Source: Umbelopsis ramanniana AG | Taxonomy: Eukaryota > Mucoromycota > Umbelopsidomycetes > Umbelopsidales > Umbelopsidaceae | Assembly (NCBI RefSeq): GCF_025399195.1 | Contig: NW_026252088.1 | Coordinates: forward strand, 124,001-188,000 | Direction: 5' to 3' | Length of the DNA: 64,000 bases | Shown here: positions 43,231 to 55,679 of the stretch, in pieces | Position numbering within the stretch: position 1 is the stretch's first letter | How the letters are laid out: each line of letters opens with the position of its first letter | Notes under the pieces: model-generated | What the model was told of the DNA's origin: nothing | The model's input: the letters and a program-made list of their open reading frames with translations, nothing else | The model's database searches: none | Made by a program: the position numbers and the translations under genes

Positions 43231-46200
43231 TTACAGTGACTTCAACACCTTCATAAAATTGCTTGGAACCAGCCCTCGCCGCCGCCGTCTCTGATCAAGA
43301 ACTTCGGCCTCCCACCATCCGTCCTGTTGTTTGGTAATGACAGCTAAAACATCGTTGGTTTCGAAAGATATTTCTGTATCGGGAATACGAGCCTGATAGC
43401 TCCATTGAGCTTGCACTATTTAAACCAACAAAAAGCGTCAGTATCGCATCATTCACGTAGAAAGCAAAGAAACCTCCTCGTACCATATTCCAAAATGGGA
43501 GTGCCATCTGCCAACGTCGCCTGCCAGTTGGGCTGTGGAGGAGAGTCACCTGCTTGTCGTTGCCGTAGTTGTTCCATACCAAGTGAACTCATTCGTTGTG
43601 AGATATGAACGGGTTCAGCATTTGAGCCTGGTATTTTGGGCGACGCCCACTCAGGTGTGGTCGAAACCGGGCCTAAGCCTAATGCCGAATCCGGTCCTCG
43701 TGAACCACCAGGGCTACGAGGTACTGAACCAGCTTGAGAAGGTTGCTGGTTAACAACATGGCCACTCTCATTATCAGATATAGGGTTGCTCAATAGACTA
43801 GGTGCATGCATGCTCTCTTGTTCTCCACTAGCCTTGGTCTTCTCTCGATGCTTCTTCCCTTCCTTATCCCGTTTGAATATGGACAGCGAAAATCGACTGT
43901 TGGATCGCTCCTTGAATCGATCCACATGGTGAATAGGCATGGCCGAAGGGTCTGTAGCACTTCGAGCCGCTGCGCGGGAATCTGTCTCTGATTTACTGGG
44001 TTTGGGCATGGTGTCTGCTGTTCTTGCCTTCTCTGGCACCCCCGCACCTGGTGATTTGTTAAAGGCAAATTTCATTTTGGATGCAAGCGATGGACTTTTG
44101 GACGACTGAGGTGCATCCAATTTCGACGGTGAAGGTGTGCTCCGATGGTTCGGCAGTGGAGAATCAAATGTCATCATGGAGGCGGCTGCCCGGGATAAAA
44201 AGGGTGAATTTTCAGGATAGGAAGATGCAAGGTTGGCGGGTTGATTAGGGTCATTTTTTTGGGAAGCGTCTAGGACTCCCCATGGAGGTGGTCGAATACC
44301 AAGGTCAACATCTTCATCATTAGAAGCGTATATATATTGGTTAGTAGGAGGTTCAATAGGCTGTCGATGAGACGGTTGCTTTGCATGGTGGTGGTGATGG
44401 ATCGGTTCGGACGTAGCCAAAGGGGATGGCGTGGTAGTGGGAGGTGATCTTGGAGTGACATGGTCATTTGCCAATGGCTGCGGAGGGGAGGGCATTTTGC
44501 CTGATGTCTCTGTTGTGGCATGGCTCAAGGCTGAATTAGGTTGTGAATGATCGATGGTCGGATTCAAGTTGCGAGTATTGACCACAGGCCCTGGTTTTTT
44601 GATGGACACTGGACTGGCCATCAAAGTCGACGTGGGCTTCACTTCGGTAATGGCGAGGGGCGGTGGTCGTGACAGTATGCCATGTCCTGATGTCCGCTTT
44701 TCGCTTTTTGGTGAAGAAGGAGAGCCAGTGACAGAGCGTTTGTCAGGCACTTGAGTTGACTCGGCAGCTTCGGTTGGATTATGATTAATAGAGGATGCTT
44801 CGTCGTCTCTGTGGCTGCCAATATTAGAGGACTCAAGGTCGTTTGCCGTTCCCCTGGGTGCCGATGATCTCGATATGATGAAATCCGACACGCTACCAAC
44901 AATATCACTGTCGTCGTCGCTTTGTGCCTTTGCATTATGATCGGCATTAGAATCATCCGGTGGCGATAGTTGAGCCACCGCGTCAAGTTCTACCAATTCT
45001 TTGGAGTGTCTTCTAGGCAAGTCGTGCTTTGGCTCCTTTGATAAGCCATTTGTGGGTAAAGAGGGCACTACTGCTTCTGTTTGTGCCAATAAAGATTCAG
45101 CTGTCATGGTGCGCATAGTAGGAAGTCGCTTCAGCTGCACATCGACCGATCGCAGTTCCTCGTCTACAACTGGGATTGTAATTTCTCTAATCGATTTTGG
45201 TTCAGCCTCTTCGCCGTTCAGCTTGACTTCGGAGTCTACCACCTTGTTTCCCCACAAACTACCGGGCGGAGCTATTGGTGGCAATGGCTTTATCACCGAG
45301 GATGACATGTCGGATCGTTTAGAAGATGATTTTAGTTTTTCGAAAAAGTTTTCGTACTTTGTCGGTTCTAATGGTGGCAAACTATGTTAGTCACCTACCC
45401 AGACAGGGATGTAAGGAGGTGTCATTGCGTACCTGGAGGAGTTTGGCCAGTGCGTCGCTTTTGCACAAATGTATCCAAATCCTTATACACTTCCATGCAC
45501 TCTAAGGATGTCCTTATACGTTCGCATGACTGATGCAAGTGGCTAGGGTCAACGGGCGAGCTTCGATTCGAGAGAAGCATGAGGGACTTACCTGGTCATC
45601 TATTGTATGGACGCTAGACATCATATTGGCGTACCTAGAGGAAGTGGATGACAAAGAGGTGGCGTTAATTTAAAGCTACGCGGCAACCCTGAAGAAATCA
45701 AAGGTACTTACGCCCAAAGACTACTTCGTAGATAATGCAATCTTCGTTCTTCTAAGCTTTGGAATATATCACATACTTCACGCCACTCATCATACCACAG
45801 ACCGTAAGCAGCAGCCAAGGCCTGAATGGAATTTTTATAGTCTTGGTCTGCGCGCAAGATTCGTTGAGTAAATCAAAGAACACAGTCTTTTTCCAATGCT
45901 TTCTTAAGATGCTCACCTGTTTGCGCCACTTGTTCTTGCAGCTAAATGGAAGAAAGCGTTGTGCAACCTTGAGTCAGTGCACTTTTTTTTCGCACTTTAG
46001 CCAATCAGGACCTACCTTGGCAATATCTTCCTGTCCAACCTGCTGTGACCTGTCCTCCAAACGCTGTCGCATTTCTATTAGGTGCTGGCATTGTGCTTCA
46101 TAAGCATCTTTGGCCTAGAAAGAAACAAAGGGGCAAGATGTGTTTCAGTACCAATTGTGTTAAGGCGGTGGTGGGTGGTTGAGGGAATATATACCTTCGT

Positions 46201-46834
46201 AGCGTTGGAGATATGAAATGCTTTCTGCTGTCGTGCTTCTTCAATCTTGCTCAAAGTCTGTAAGGGAAAAACCGTGCGATTGAGTATAGTGCGAGCCAGG
46301 GCGATGAACGACAGGGGTGGGTTGTAACATACGGCTTGTCTGACCTCCTTTTGGTCTTTAACGAATGTTGACAGGGGCGATTCGAGATGATGTTTGATTT
46401 GTTGCGCTAGATCGAGATGTGCTCTGGCTGCGGCTTCTGTTGCCGCTGGGATATCGTTGAGAGTGTCTGAAAAGGTGCTACCATATTCTTCATGGTCTCC
46501 AAGTGGGCTCTGCGCTATTTGTAACAACCGGTCACCGTATTCTTCTTCGAGCTGAGCACTGTTATATTGAACATTAGGGATGAGTGGGTTGAAAAATAAC
46601 TACATAAAACCGAAGAGAGATTACCGTTTTTCGAACAGCCGTTTTATTTGCTCGGACGTTTGTTTTGATCGCCGTGAGCGTTCAACAATGACCTGAATGC
46701 TGGCTTCTTCATTTCCCTAGATGATTGCACAAGGTGGGATGAGACTTTGCATTGAACAAAAATACTTTGTCATGTAGAACATAGCGTACCCAAAAGTTAT
46801 CGGCAAACGGGTAATGCAGGCCTTCTGTGGCCAT
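43231..46834 (-). CDS. F-BAR and SH3 domain protein, Cdc15/Imp2-like
   Basis: PCH-family protein that in yeasts scaffolds the cytokinetic ring or sites of membrane curvature. The start at 46834 gives MATEGLHYPFADNFWG, the family opening, followed by an Ile/Val-rich helix, QTSEQIKRLFEKR and LEEEYGDRLLQIAQ. Further F-BAR helices are LDLAQQIKHHLESPLSTFV, KDAYEAQCQHLIEMRQRLE and LRSSLWAYANMMSSV. A long disordered, Ser/Pro-rich middle follows from about 45380 (HHHHHAKQPSHRQ, many PPxP motifs). The SH3 domain is at the C-terminus (WSYQARIPDTEISFETND, DGWWEAEVLD, GLVPSNFMKVL) with the usual ALYDY-type start altered to WSYQA. About ten exons, near 1,000 residues. Cdc15, Imp2 and Hof1 share this layout, so the exact orthologue is uncertain. 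It is divergent from the VAP gene, 138 bp between starts. Confidence 0.85.
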
Positions 46835-46972
46835 TTCCAGCAGTGACAAGTAGAAGTTCTCTTTTGCGTAACCAGCTGCTGAGCGCAATAAATTTTCGGA
46901 GGAGCCGCCAGGCAATTTGAAGCCGCCAACCCAGCCAGGTCTTCTTGTTTTTTAATATCGCTTTCTGTCTTC

Positions 46973-47933
46973 ATGGCTAACAAGCATTCCCCTGTAATTC
47001 GGATTTCCCCTCCAGAATTCCAATTCTATCGTGAGTTAGTTGTCCAACCACTTGTCATGCCACGTCAGTCTATCTTACTAACATGGTATGCTTCAGCCCT
47101 ACGGCAAGGTCCTGGCTTCACAGCTCGTTTGCATGTCAAGAATCTAATTGAAAATTCCGTTGCCTTTAAAGTGAGCTATGACTAGGAATTCATGGTTTTT
47201 TGTATATCTGCTGCTAACGTGACGCTGTTAGTTCAAGACCAATGCTCCAACTCGCTACTCTGTCAAACCTGTATTGGCTGTATTACATCCCGGAGATGCA
47301 ATTGAAACATATGGTAAGTGGATACGTAGCAGGCCACTGTCGCCAGCCAACTGCACATTGACAAGAAAAAATTTCATGCACTAGTTCGCTCGGAAACTCC
47401 TATTAGCGATCAAGACAAGTTCTTGATTCAAAGTGTACCCCTTACGGAAGAAGAGTCAGGCTTGGAAATGACTTCGGCTGAGGTAAAAGCGCAAAGAGTT
47501 ACAAAAGGGAGTACATGTGGAGGATATTAATATCAGTTTTTCCATAGTGGAAAGCTCTGGACAAGCGACGGATAACGGATAACTTTATCAACTGTGTGAT
47601 GATGAGAGGTTTGCGACCGCGCGTTCAATCCATTGAATCGCGCTCTTCATCTCCTCCTGTATCGCCGCGTCTGTCACCGATCCCGCTTTCGCCGTCTCCA
47701 TCGCCCTCCACTCAGCAATATAATCGATCTGTCCGTCAACACGATCAAAAAGAATCTCAATCCTTTCCTACATTCAAGGTGAGTTTCTGTCAGACAGCAG
47801 GATGGCTCGATAACAAATTTAAGTTGACAAACATCGAATCATTCCCTAGATCGTCATTTTCAGCATTATTTGCATATTGATTGGCTTATTGATACCCTTT
47901 GAAAAATTCGCTTTGCTCTTTCCATCTAATTGA
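46973..47933 (+). CDS. VAP/Scs2-like MSP-domain ER protein
   Basis: Vesicle-associated-membrane-protein-associated protein: an ER tail-anchored protein whose MSP domain binds FFAT motifs of lipid-transfer and contact-site proteins. Six exons give about 210 residues. Joining 46973-47030 to 47097 gives FQFYPLRQGPGFTARLHVKN, then LIENSVAFKFKTNAPTRYSV, the core MSP signature, and VLHPGDAIETY. A Ser/Pro-rich linker (about 47640-47760) leads to a single C-terminal transmembrane helix in the last exon (IVIFSIICILIGLLIPF). Reading through the first intron gives an open frame but breaks the MSP strand, so splicing is preferred. The Mug190-like tether in this window is a possible functional partner at ER contact sites. 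Confidence 0.9.
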
Positions 47934-48337
47934 GGTCATCCCGTCGTTACCCTACCTCTCTTACTGTACTATTTTACGCTACATGTTTCTTTCTTTCTTG
48001 GCTTACTTAGAAGTTGAATTATTCTTTTTTCCTCTCCTCCTATTCATTAGTTTTTAGTAATCAATTTTTGGTAAAAAGGCGCCCACACATTTATAACGTA
48101 GACAAAAAGGTTGACGCAAACCCAGCACAATATAAAACATCGGATCCAATGATGGAAAACCATAGCACGCACTGGTGATAATGTGTTGGAAAAATATATT
48201 TTTATTTTTTAAAGGAAGAAAAAAAACGGTCCAAGGAAAAAAAGGTCATACAATGGGGAGCAAGTTTTGCAAAAGGGCAAAAGTATAAAACACGCAACTG
48301 CTTACGATGAAAACTTTTCTAAAGGCATGATGGCAAA
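47934..48337. other. Convergent 3' region between VAP and STT3
   Basis: 404 bp, AT-rich with A runs near 48180-48240. No gene or structured element seen. Confidence 0.5.
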
Positions 48338-50746
48338 TTAGTCAGAATCTTCTCGCTGCTTTCTTCTAGCCTTGCTCTTGCTACTTCGCTGAGCCTTGCG
48401 CTTCTTCTTGCCAGCTTCAAATTGAGCGACATCCTTATGCAGACGGCCGAGGTTATCAAGATCCTTGACCTTGTAGATACGTACAATCCAGTTCTCAGAT
48501 GTGAAAGCTTCATCCAACACATTCAACTCTGGGCTTTCCTTGGGCAAGGTTTGTTGTCGAACACGATCAACTGGTGCGTGAGGTCCAAAGAGCTCGGTGA
48601 ATCGGTAATAGCTCATCTTGTACATGAGGGAGTCCTTCATGGTTTGAGAAGCCTTGTCGTCAACGCGATAGTCACCAGTGGGAGTAAAGTAGTTGGATTC
48701 CTTGATCTTGTCTGGCCAAACACCTTCGGCAATACGAATCATCCACAAGTACTTGTTGATATCATCGCCAGAGTATCCTAACAGACCACCGAAAATGATC
48801 AACACATAGTCGACATCATGTTGCTTCATGATCTCATAAGCATCTTCTTCGTTGGATGACATGGCACGACCAACCGTGGCAATATGAGTGTTGTTCCAGG
48901 TGTTGTTATCAACCAAAGTGGGACGATCAGCCATACCGGAGATCTGATATCCATAATCCCACCATGACATGATCTTAGCATCCTCCTTGGTGTTTTGACG
49001 AAGCCAGTTGTACGATTCACGGAAATCATCAATAATATGTTGTGATCCATCTGGGTTGCGAGAAGCAAGCACAATGGAGGGGGATGAATAAGCGTTGGAG
49101 GTAACCCAGGTACAATGCCAAACGAAAATGACAAGGAAGATCACAAAGTTGGTGAGCACAATAGTACGGGAATCAAAGTTGAGAATACCAAAGTACTTTT
49201 CTTTGGTGCTGTCAGCATCTTTGGTAGCAGCGGCCTTTGCAGCAGCACTAGCATGTTTGGATCGAGGGGTTTCAGTAGAAGCCGATGGTTGTCCGGACGG
49301 CTCAGTGGTGGATTCGGCAGTGTTGAAATCCAAATAGGTATCAAGAATAGTGGACAACGCAACGGCAGCAGAGATACAAACAACGGGAGTAAGGGTCAAC
49401 ATGAGACGAACCATGACACCGGCAAAGTAAGAAGCGAAAACACTGTAAACAATGATGAAGACGTGTTCATCACGCAATTGTCTGAAGCACAAGTATACAC
49501 CGGCAGGGAAAAGGAAAATCAACATCTCCAAGTCGAAGAAGAAGGAAGGCCAGGCGGTAGGTTGATGTTCGGAAACGGAGGCAATAATTGGAATGTGGAT
49601 CTTGGCATAGCCAGTATCCCACAGTGAGTAGAAGCGGCCAGTCCAAGGAGCAATAAATCCAGTCATAGTCAGAGCGGTCAAGCCAACCACACCAACAACG
49701 AAGATAAGAACGACGAAAATACGAAGCAAAGTTTGGAATTGCCTTTCCTGCACATGGCTACGAACCAGCTCAACGAAGGCAAGAATTTGGCAGAGACCAA
49801 ATACACCCAATGCAGCCATATGTTCGCTTGTTCGTGTAGGCTGGAAGCCAACAAAAGGAATCTGCATGGACATAAGAGTTCCCAAAATGTAGAATGTAGA
49901 GTAAGAAACATACACACGAGTAGAGAAACGACCCATGCCCATCAACACGAGAACATGTAGAGGGATCAAGTTGATGATAAAGACGTAACCACCTATAAAA
50001 ATAAACATCAGCATATAGAGTATAAACGTCATCTCAAACACCACATTAGCAACCATGTCAACTTACCCCAGGCGGCCACCATGTAAAAGTAGAAAAAGGC
50101 AGCAGCAGCGGCCCAGAGTGCGGAGCCAAGCTTCAAAGCCTTGATCCAAAGATAAAAGGTGAACATCAATAGGAAAATAGCAATGCCTTCGTTATCATAA
50201 GATCCTGCGACGGAACGAGAGATATAACCGGGAGCAATACCAATGAAGGCAGCGGCCAATAAACCAGCGGAGGAGTCTTTAATTTCGCATGTCAACAAGT
50301 AGGTAGCGTAAGCTGTAGCTCCGGAAAAGACGGGAGCGAGAAGCACACAGACATTTCGAATATCGACTGGGAAATGAAGATAATGCAACACGTTGTGGAT
50401 AATGGCCGAAGTGACCATCAAACCGGGATACACGGTTCCTCCAACAACACGTCCAAGAGGATACCAGGCACGCGGGTCAAACCAGTTCCAGAATTCATAG
50501 AAACCGTCTTTGACGAGCATTTGAGTTGTTCTGTAATTGAACCTACAGTGAAAGATGAGTTTAGGGTGGACGAAAAGGCATGATCTATACCAAAGGTAGA
50601 ACACATTACCATGGGTCGAATTCGTGGATGACTGATTCATAGCGAACGATGGAGAATAGACGTGATGAGAAGGCTGCTCCAGCTATAAGACCGAGAATAA
50701 CGGTCTTGAGCAAGGCCTGTTGGTTGCTAGCGTCTAGCTTGGCCAT
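48338..50746 (-). CDS. STT3: Oligosaccharyltransferase catalytic subunit
   Basis: Multi-pass ER membrane enzyme that transfers the glycan from dolichol diphosphate to Asn in N-X-S/T sites. Three exons give about 755 residues. Exon 1 encodes the first helix and HEFDPW, joined to FNYR, the first metal-binding loop. The second loop carries [16 protein letters not shown]. The [14 protein letters not shown] segment is the family SVSE motif. The sequon-binding signature is [13 protein letters not shown], followed by [14 protein letters not shown] (the DNXT-type motif). Some 11-13 hydrophobic segments precede the lumenal domain. The C-terminus is strongly basic ([19 protein letters not shown]). Confidence 0.96.
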
Positions 50747-50992
50747 GCTTTTCTACCAAGTTTAGGATTTATAGGTTCTAAAAAGGTTGAGCAACGAACA
50801 AAACGAGCCCAGCAGGAACGATGTGCGAAGGTTTCATTGGGCGAGATTTTTGAAATCCAGTGCCAGCGGCCAAGCAAAATGGAAATTGCAAAAAATTACC
50901 GTCGACTGTATTATTTAACTGTATTTTTGAACGTATTAAAGCTAACTATAGGACTAGTCATAAGTTGGCTATGTGTGTAGAGTATCGGCATT

Positions 50993-53035
50993 TTACTCCC
51001 TGTTAAGCCGCCGAGAGGCATAAACGTTGTCAGCAAAACTTGTTACCTATACAAACAAAAAAAAGCAAGCGAAAGAACCACACTCACGCAAAAATGAAGA
51101 GATTGTTGGTGGCAGCAACGGCCACAGTGTTTTCATGTGGATGCCAAGACGAGTGCAGAATCTTCTTGTTAAAGTCAATATAATCGGTGCCAAAGTCACT
51201 TCGTCCGGACTTGCGCGTCATTCTACTTTTTGAGGATCCTAGTCGTCGCGCGCGGAAAGCGCTCTTGTCCGCTTGGAGAGTGACATCGGTTTTACCCTCA
51301 AAGTCGTATATGTGAAAATCATTATTATACGAACCAGTCAACACTGACCTTTTAATGTAGCGAGTCAGTAAATCAATGCATCGGTAGATGTAATCGTCCA
51401 ATTGAAACAAACTTACTTTCCGTCTCCACTGAACGTACACTCAAACTTGTCAAAAATACAGTCATTCTCATACAAATCGCACAGCCTATTTCGAAGTTGT
51501 TCGTGAATATTGATGGTTGTGACGGGCTTGTTATCCATATTGATATCCCAGATCTTCAACGTGAGGTAGTCTCTGGCAAGAATGTACCGGCCATCCTTGC
51601 TAAACTTGACATCAGAAATAGATGCAATGATTTCTGAAAAGAAGGACTTTGTTGAAGGGTCCTCCGCATCTTCATATACTGCGGGGAAGGATACATTGGT
51701 TGAATTAAAACAACGGGAATTGAAGCACCGCATAGCGTTGGTACTTACGTTTGGCATGTTGATCACACAACGAAGCAGCTCTCATATCACTCAATTTGAT
51801 GGTTCCCTTGCTGCTACTATACACAAACAAATTACAATGCTGTGGGTGGAACTCGGCTGCAGTGATCACCTCTGTCAGCTCCTCCATGTTCGTGGGCTTG
51901 ATGTCAACAATATCTTTGTTTGTACAGCAACCAAGTCAGTGACAGCTTTGGCATGAAGTCATGTATGCATTCCATCCACTTACTGAAGCTTTGTTCTGAT
52001 ATGCCAAAGTTCCATAAATTGATACGCAAATCATCTGCAGATAGATATGTTTCATCATCCGAGTTGACTGAGATAGAATTGATGTGGTACGCATGAGCTA
52101 CAAGACGGCACAAAAGTTTAGTACACACTTCAGACACGGCCGCCACATTCCTACGTTCTAGTCCCTACCGTTTCCATATATCCTTCGCGGGACGGCTGCC
52201 ACTATAGTATCCTGGCGCATCATCTTGGGAAGACGCAAAGATTGCGTACCATTCATAGGCACATCGTTATCCAAACCTCCTTCTGCTACCACCTTGAGTG
52301 ACTTTTCAAATACTTTCCAAAGCTTGATAGTTTTGTCTGCCAGGTTATTCTGTCAGCATCTCCTCCATAACAAAATTTTTACGCACTTTAGCATGCTACT
52401 GACCGTTAGTGGACAACAAGAAGTGTGCTGAATTCTGGCGTCTACACCACTTAATTTTGTTGATCTTCTCCTCAATTTCCAATGACTTCAGACAGTCAAA
52501 TTCAGGTTCGTGAGATTGAAACTCGGTAAAGAACTTGTACTCGCAGCTTGATTTCTGTTTTAACAAAAACAAGGGGGCATAAGTCAGATCAAGTTCATAC
52601 CCAAAATGAAAAACCAACCATGTTATTGCGAGCACTCACAGTAGCATTCCGTTCAAACAAAACTATACGTCCGCCTTTATCACCAGTAGCCAAATAGTCT
52701 CCAGTTCGATCGAAATCGACGGCTGAAATGATGTCCGCTGAAAACAATACGAAGTGGAACTTAGTAAAAAAAAAAAAAAAAAAGGCATAGCAACTTTCTC
52801 GGAATGTTTGGGCGCTTTTCATGCTTTATTGAGTAGCCAAGCTCGTTGTGGTGGAAGAAGTCGAGTCATACACCGGAGGATCTTGCCCAAACGTCGGGTT
52901 GCATAATTACAACTGTACAATAGTCCAAAAACCAATGCATAAGACACAACACACACCTTCAGTGACATCTCCTGAATCGCTTTTGTCACCAAAGCATTGA
53001 GCAAACTTCCAGTCGTGATCTTCAATAGTCGTCAT
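50993..53035 (-). CDS. PP2A regulatory subunit B55 (CDC55 type)
   Basis: WD40-repeat regulatory subunit that directs protein phosphatase 2A to its substrates, including mitotic ones. The start at 53035 gives [20 protein letters not shown], then [21 protein letters not shown], whose core [17 protein letters not shown] is the B55 signature. Later blades show [35 protein letters not shown] and [15 protein letters not shown]. The last blade is [20 protein letters not shown]. Around ten short introns. After NNLFIFA a GT-AG intron can be removed to add [17 protein letters not shown] before the stop at 50993; retaining it gives another short tail, so the extreme C-terminus is uncertain. Confidence 0.92.
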
Positions 53036-53464
53036 TTGAGATTAGAACTGGTGACGAAACAGTAGAAGGAAAGGGAAATGAGCAGGTGAGGTTCACAAGG
53101 CGTCAAGAAAAAAATGCCAGCTTGTTTGTCAGGCAATTTGCGCCAATCATTGGCTTGGTTGGCGGGTCAACTATTATTGGTCAGCTTGAACTGTAATTCG
53201 ATACAGAACAAGCACAACCACTTATTCATTAAAGATCTATACGTACTATGATACAGCTTGACAAAAAAAAAATATGAAGATGTTCGAAAACACACAGTTT
53301 GTCTGATTTCCTTGGTATTTTGAAAGGCATCGAAATTTTCGCTTGGGGCGAGACAAGGAATTTGAGCGTGACCGGCTCTCTTCAACACAATTTTCGACGC
53401 TCACTAACGAAAAATTTACCAGCGTTACAATAGCCTTCCAGCATCCCAACAACAGGCCCAGCCA
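53036..53464. promoter_or_regulatory. Bidirectional promoter region, PP2A B55 and PPR genes
   Basis: 429 bp between divergent starts. Minus-strand open frames here have no recognisable similarity and no convincing splice logic. An A run lies near 53262-53271. Confidence 0.45.
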
Positions 53465-55435
53465 ATGTCTGTAAAATGCGGTGGAAACATCTACCGCAAC
53501 TTATGGCGAGCAGTTTTATTAGAAAGAGTCGGCCCGCGATCTCGACGGCTTGAGCCATCTCACTCCAGTTTTTTACAAGATCTATACCTTGTTAACATGC
53601 GATTTTCACCACGACGACATTTCCTATCAACGGCTGCTGCTCCTATAAAGACATCAAGCACATTAGCACACCGTTCATCATCACCGACGAAAAGAACATT
53701 TGACCAGAAAACAGGAAGCAAGGCTGACATAGAATCTAGAATGGATCAACTGGGATCTTGGCTGCACAAGCTCACCCTATCGGATGCAACACCAGCTGAT
53801 ATCCAGGGCATAACCCATCTATTGCAACATTCTGAAGCGCATGCACTTTTGAAAACATTATCTCCAGGCAATATCACCACACTTTATCGATTGCTTTCTA
53901 AGTTTAGTTGCCTGGACTTATTGAATCAGATACGCACCGCTTTGAATGACATTGGCGTGGACCCAACAATGGCCGATTTCCAAGTATGGCTGGTGGCATA
54001 TACCAAATCCAATTTACTCAAGGAGGCTCAGGAACTAATATCTGATGCGCAGAGGCATGGGTTTCAACTGTCGTGGAGTCCCGCATTGATGGATTGCATC
54101 GAAAGCGGTGACTTGCAGAGTGCACATCAGACCATCCAGATATTAGCGGACATCCCCACTATTCAGGTTGACGCATCTGCGTACAAGAACTTAATACAAG
54201 CATACTTGAGGAATGATAAGAGAAAACACAGCGGGTCCCTTGGGTATGCTATACGCACTTTTCAATTGATGGTGCAAAGCAACACCGAAGCCGATGGAGA
54301 GACATATTCAGCATTTGTCGAGGCTTATATTGAGGATTCATTGGCGCACTGGAAGGACGAAGAGCATAAAACTCGGATATCTACCATTGATCGTTTATAT
54401 GAAGCCATTCTTGCCCAACCCAATTTCGAGCCACCTTCATCGGTATGGACATCTCTGATACGCGTATACACTCAAAACGACTCGCTTGCCAAAGCCGAAC
54501 AAGTCTATTATGACTTTAAGAAGACTGAAAAGATCGCTGAAGATGTGATGGATACAACCGAAAACCTGATCGTTGCATTGACTCGACAACAATGGATGGT
54601 GTCAGCCAATTCGCTGTTTTATGACCTGATGGCGGATGGACACCTTTTTCACCACAAGACCTTGTCAGCCATGGTGTATGGATATGGCAGGAAAAATGAT
54701 TTGGAAGCGGCAGAAGAGCTTATTCATACCTCTCGAGACCAATGGGCAAAATCCAGTTTACAACCCTATGCAGCACTCATACGAGAATACATGCGATTGA
54801 ATGATATCCCAGCAGCTCGTCGGATTTTTGACACCATTGCAGATAAAATCCCGCAATCTCATCCCAGCCTTCAAGTTTATGTATATAATTTGCTACTTAC
54901 CGGTTACGCTAATATTGGAAACATTAAGCAATGTGAAAGTCTTTGGCGACATATGAAGCACCATGATATTATCAGCTTCAACGTCATGCTTGAGGCTTAC
55001 TCGGAGACTGGTGAATGGGATGGCTTTATCCGAACCGTCGACAAGATGCACCAGGATCACATCGAGCCCGATAGCCGGACCAAAAGCATTCTTATATTTG
55101 GCCAAATTCGACAAGGGCATTTGGATCGCGCTCAAGATATGGTCAAGGCATATGCGTCTGCTGAAACATTTCAGTCCAAATCATCTAACCTAATAGGCGC
55201 GGTTAACTCACTGTTACAACTACAAAGCTTGAAAGGTGATAAGGAGGCATGTGAACAGCTGTTCCAGTATCTTGTAAAGTACGATCGGGTCAACGCCAAC
55301 TCATACCAGTCCCTTTTGTTCTGTCTCGGGAAGATTGGAGCAACTAACGAATTAAAAATGGTTTACGACAAAACTCGTCAACAGGATATACAGTTGGAAC
55401 CGGCAATTGATAGACTCATTAGAAAATGGTTATAA
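53465..55435 (+). CDS. Mitochondrial pentatricopeptide-repeat protein
   Basis: PPR proteins bind organellar RNA and act in its processing, stability or translation. The frame is uninterrupted, 656 residues from 53465 or 612 from the internal ATG at 53597. The latter gives MRFSPRRHFLSTAAAPIKTS, a good mitochondrial presequence, and is preferred. PPR-type helix pairs cover about residues 180-640: VWTSLIRVYTQNDSLAKAEQV, of which TSLIRVYTQNDSLAKAEQV is the best, LSAMVYGYGRKNDLEAAEEL, SLQPYAALIREYMRLNDIPA, YNLLLTGYANIGNIKQCESL and FNVMLEAYSETGEWDGFIRT. No PPR accessory or endonuclease domain is seen. Target RNA unknown. Confidence 0.85.
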   Translation: MSVKCGGNIYRNLWRAVLLERVGPRSRRLEPSHSSFLQDLYLVNMRFSPRRHFLSTAAAPIKTSSTLAHRSSSPTKRTFDQKTGSKADIESRMDQLGSWLHKLTLSDATPADIQGITHLLQHSEAHALLKTLSPGNITTLYRLLSKFSCLDLLNQIRTALNDIGVDPTMADFQVWLVAYTKSNLLKEAQELISDAQRHGFQLSWSPALMDCIESGDLQSAHQTIQILADIPTIQVDASAYKNLIQAYLRNDKRKHSGSLGYAIRTFQLMVQSNTEADGETYSAFVEAYIEDSLAHWKDEEHKTRISTIDRLYEAILAQPNFEPPSSVWTSLIRVYTQNDSLAKAEQVYYDFKKTEKIAEDVMDTTENLIVALTRQQWMVSANSLFYDLMADGHLFHHKTLSAMVYGYGRKNDLEAAEELIHTSRDQWAKSSLQPYAALIREYMRLNDIPAARRIFDTIADKIPQSHPSLQVYVYNLLLTGYANIGNIKQCESLWRHMKHHDIISFNVMLEAYSETGEWDGFIRTVDKMHQDHIEPDSRTKSILIFGQIRQGHLDRAQDMVKAYASAETFQSKSSNLIGAVNSLLQLQSLKGDKEACEQLFQYLVKYDRVNANSYQSLLFCLGKIGATNELKMVYDKTRQQDIQLEPAIDRLIRKWL

Positions 55436-55679
55436 TAAAGCATAATACCCCTGTCAGTCCCACTCTCAAAGCAACTTCTCTCTTTCTTTTTCATGATCAA
55501 ATTTCATAACTGAGACGCCATTGATTGGTCGGAAGATTTGGGACTGCAAAATTTTTTCTTCACAACTTTTTTTCTAAGGAAAGAAAAAAAAAAAGTCCAG
55601 CACGTTAATCCCTTGCCAATCGCACATTTTGCGCTGTCCTTATACTTTGTGAAAAGCGATCTACCGAGGGTAAAAAGCA

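Noticed and set aside
53246-53452. Possible small minus-strand gene between PP2A B55 and PPR genes
   Set aside because: Several splice combinations are open, but none gives a recognisable protein and the interval is the size of a shared promoter.
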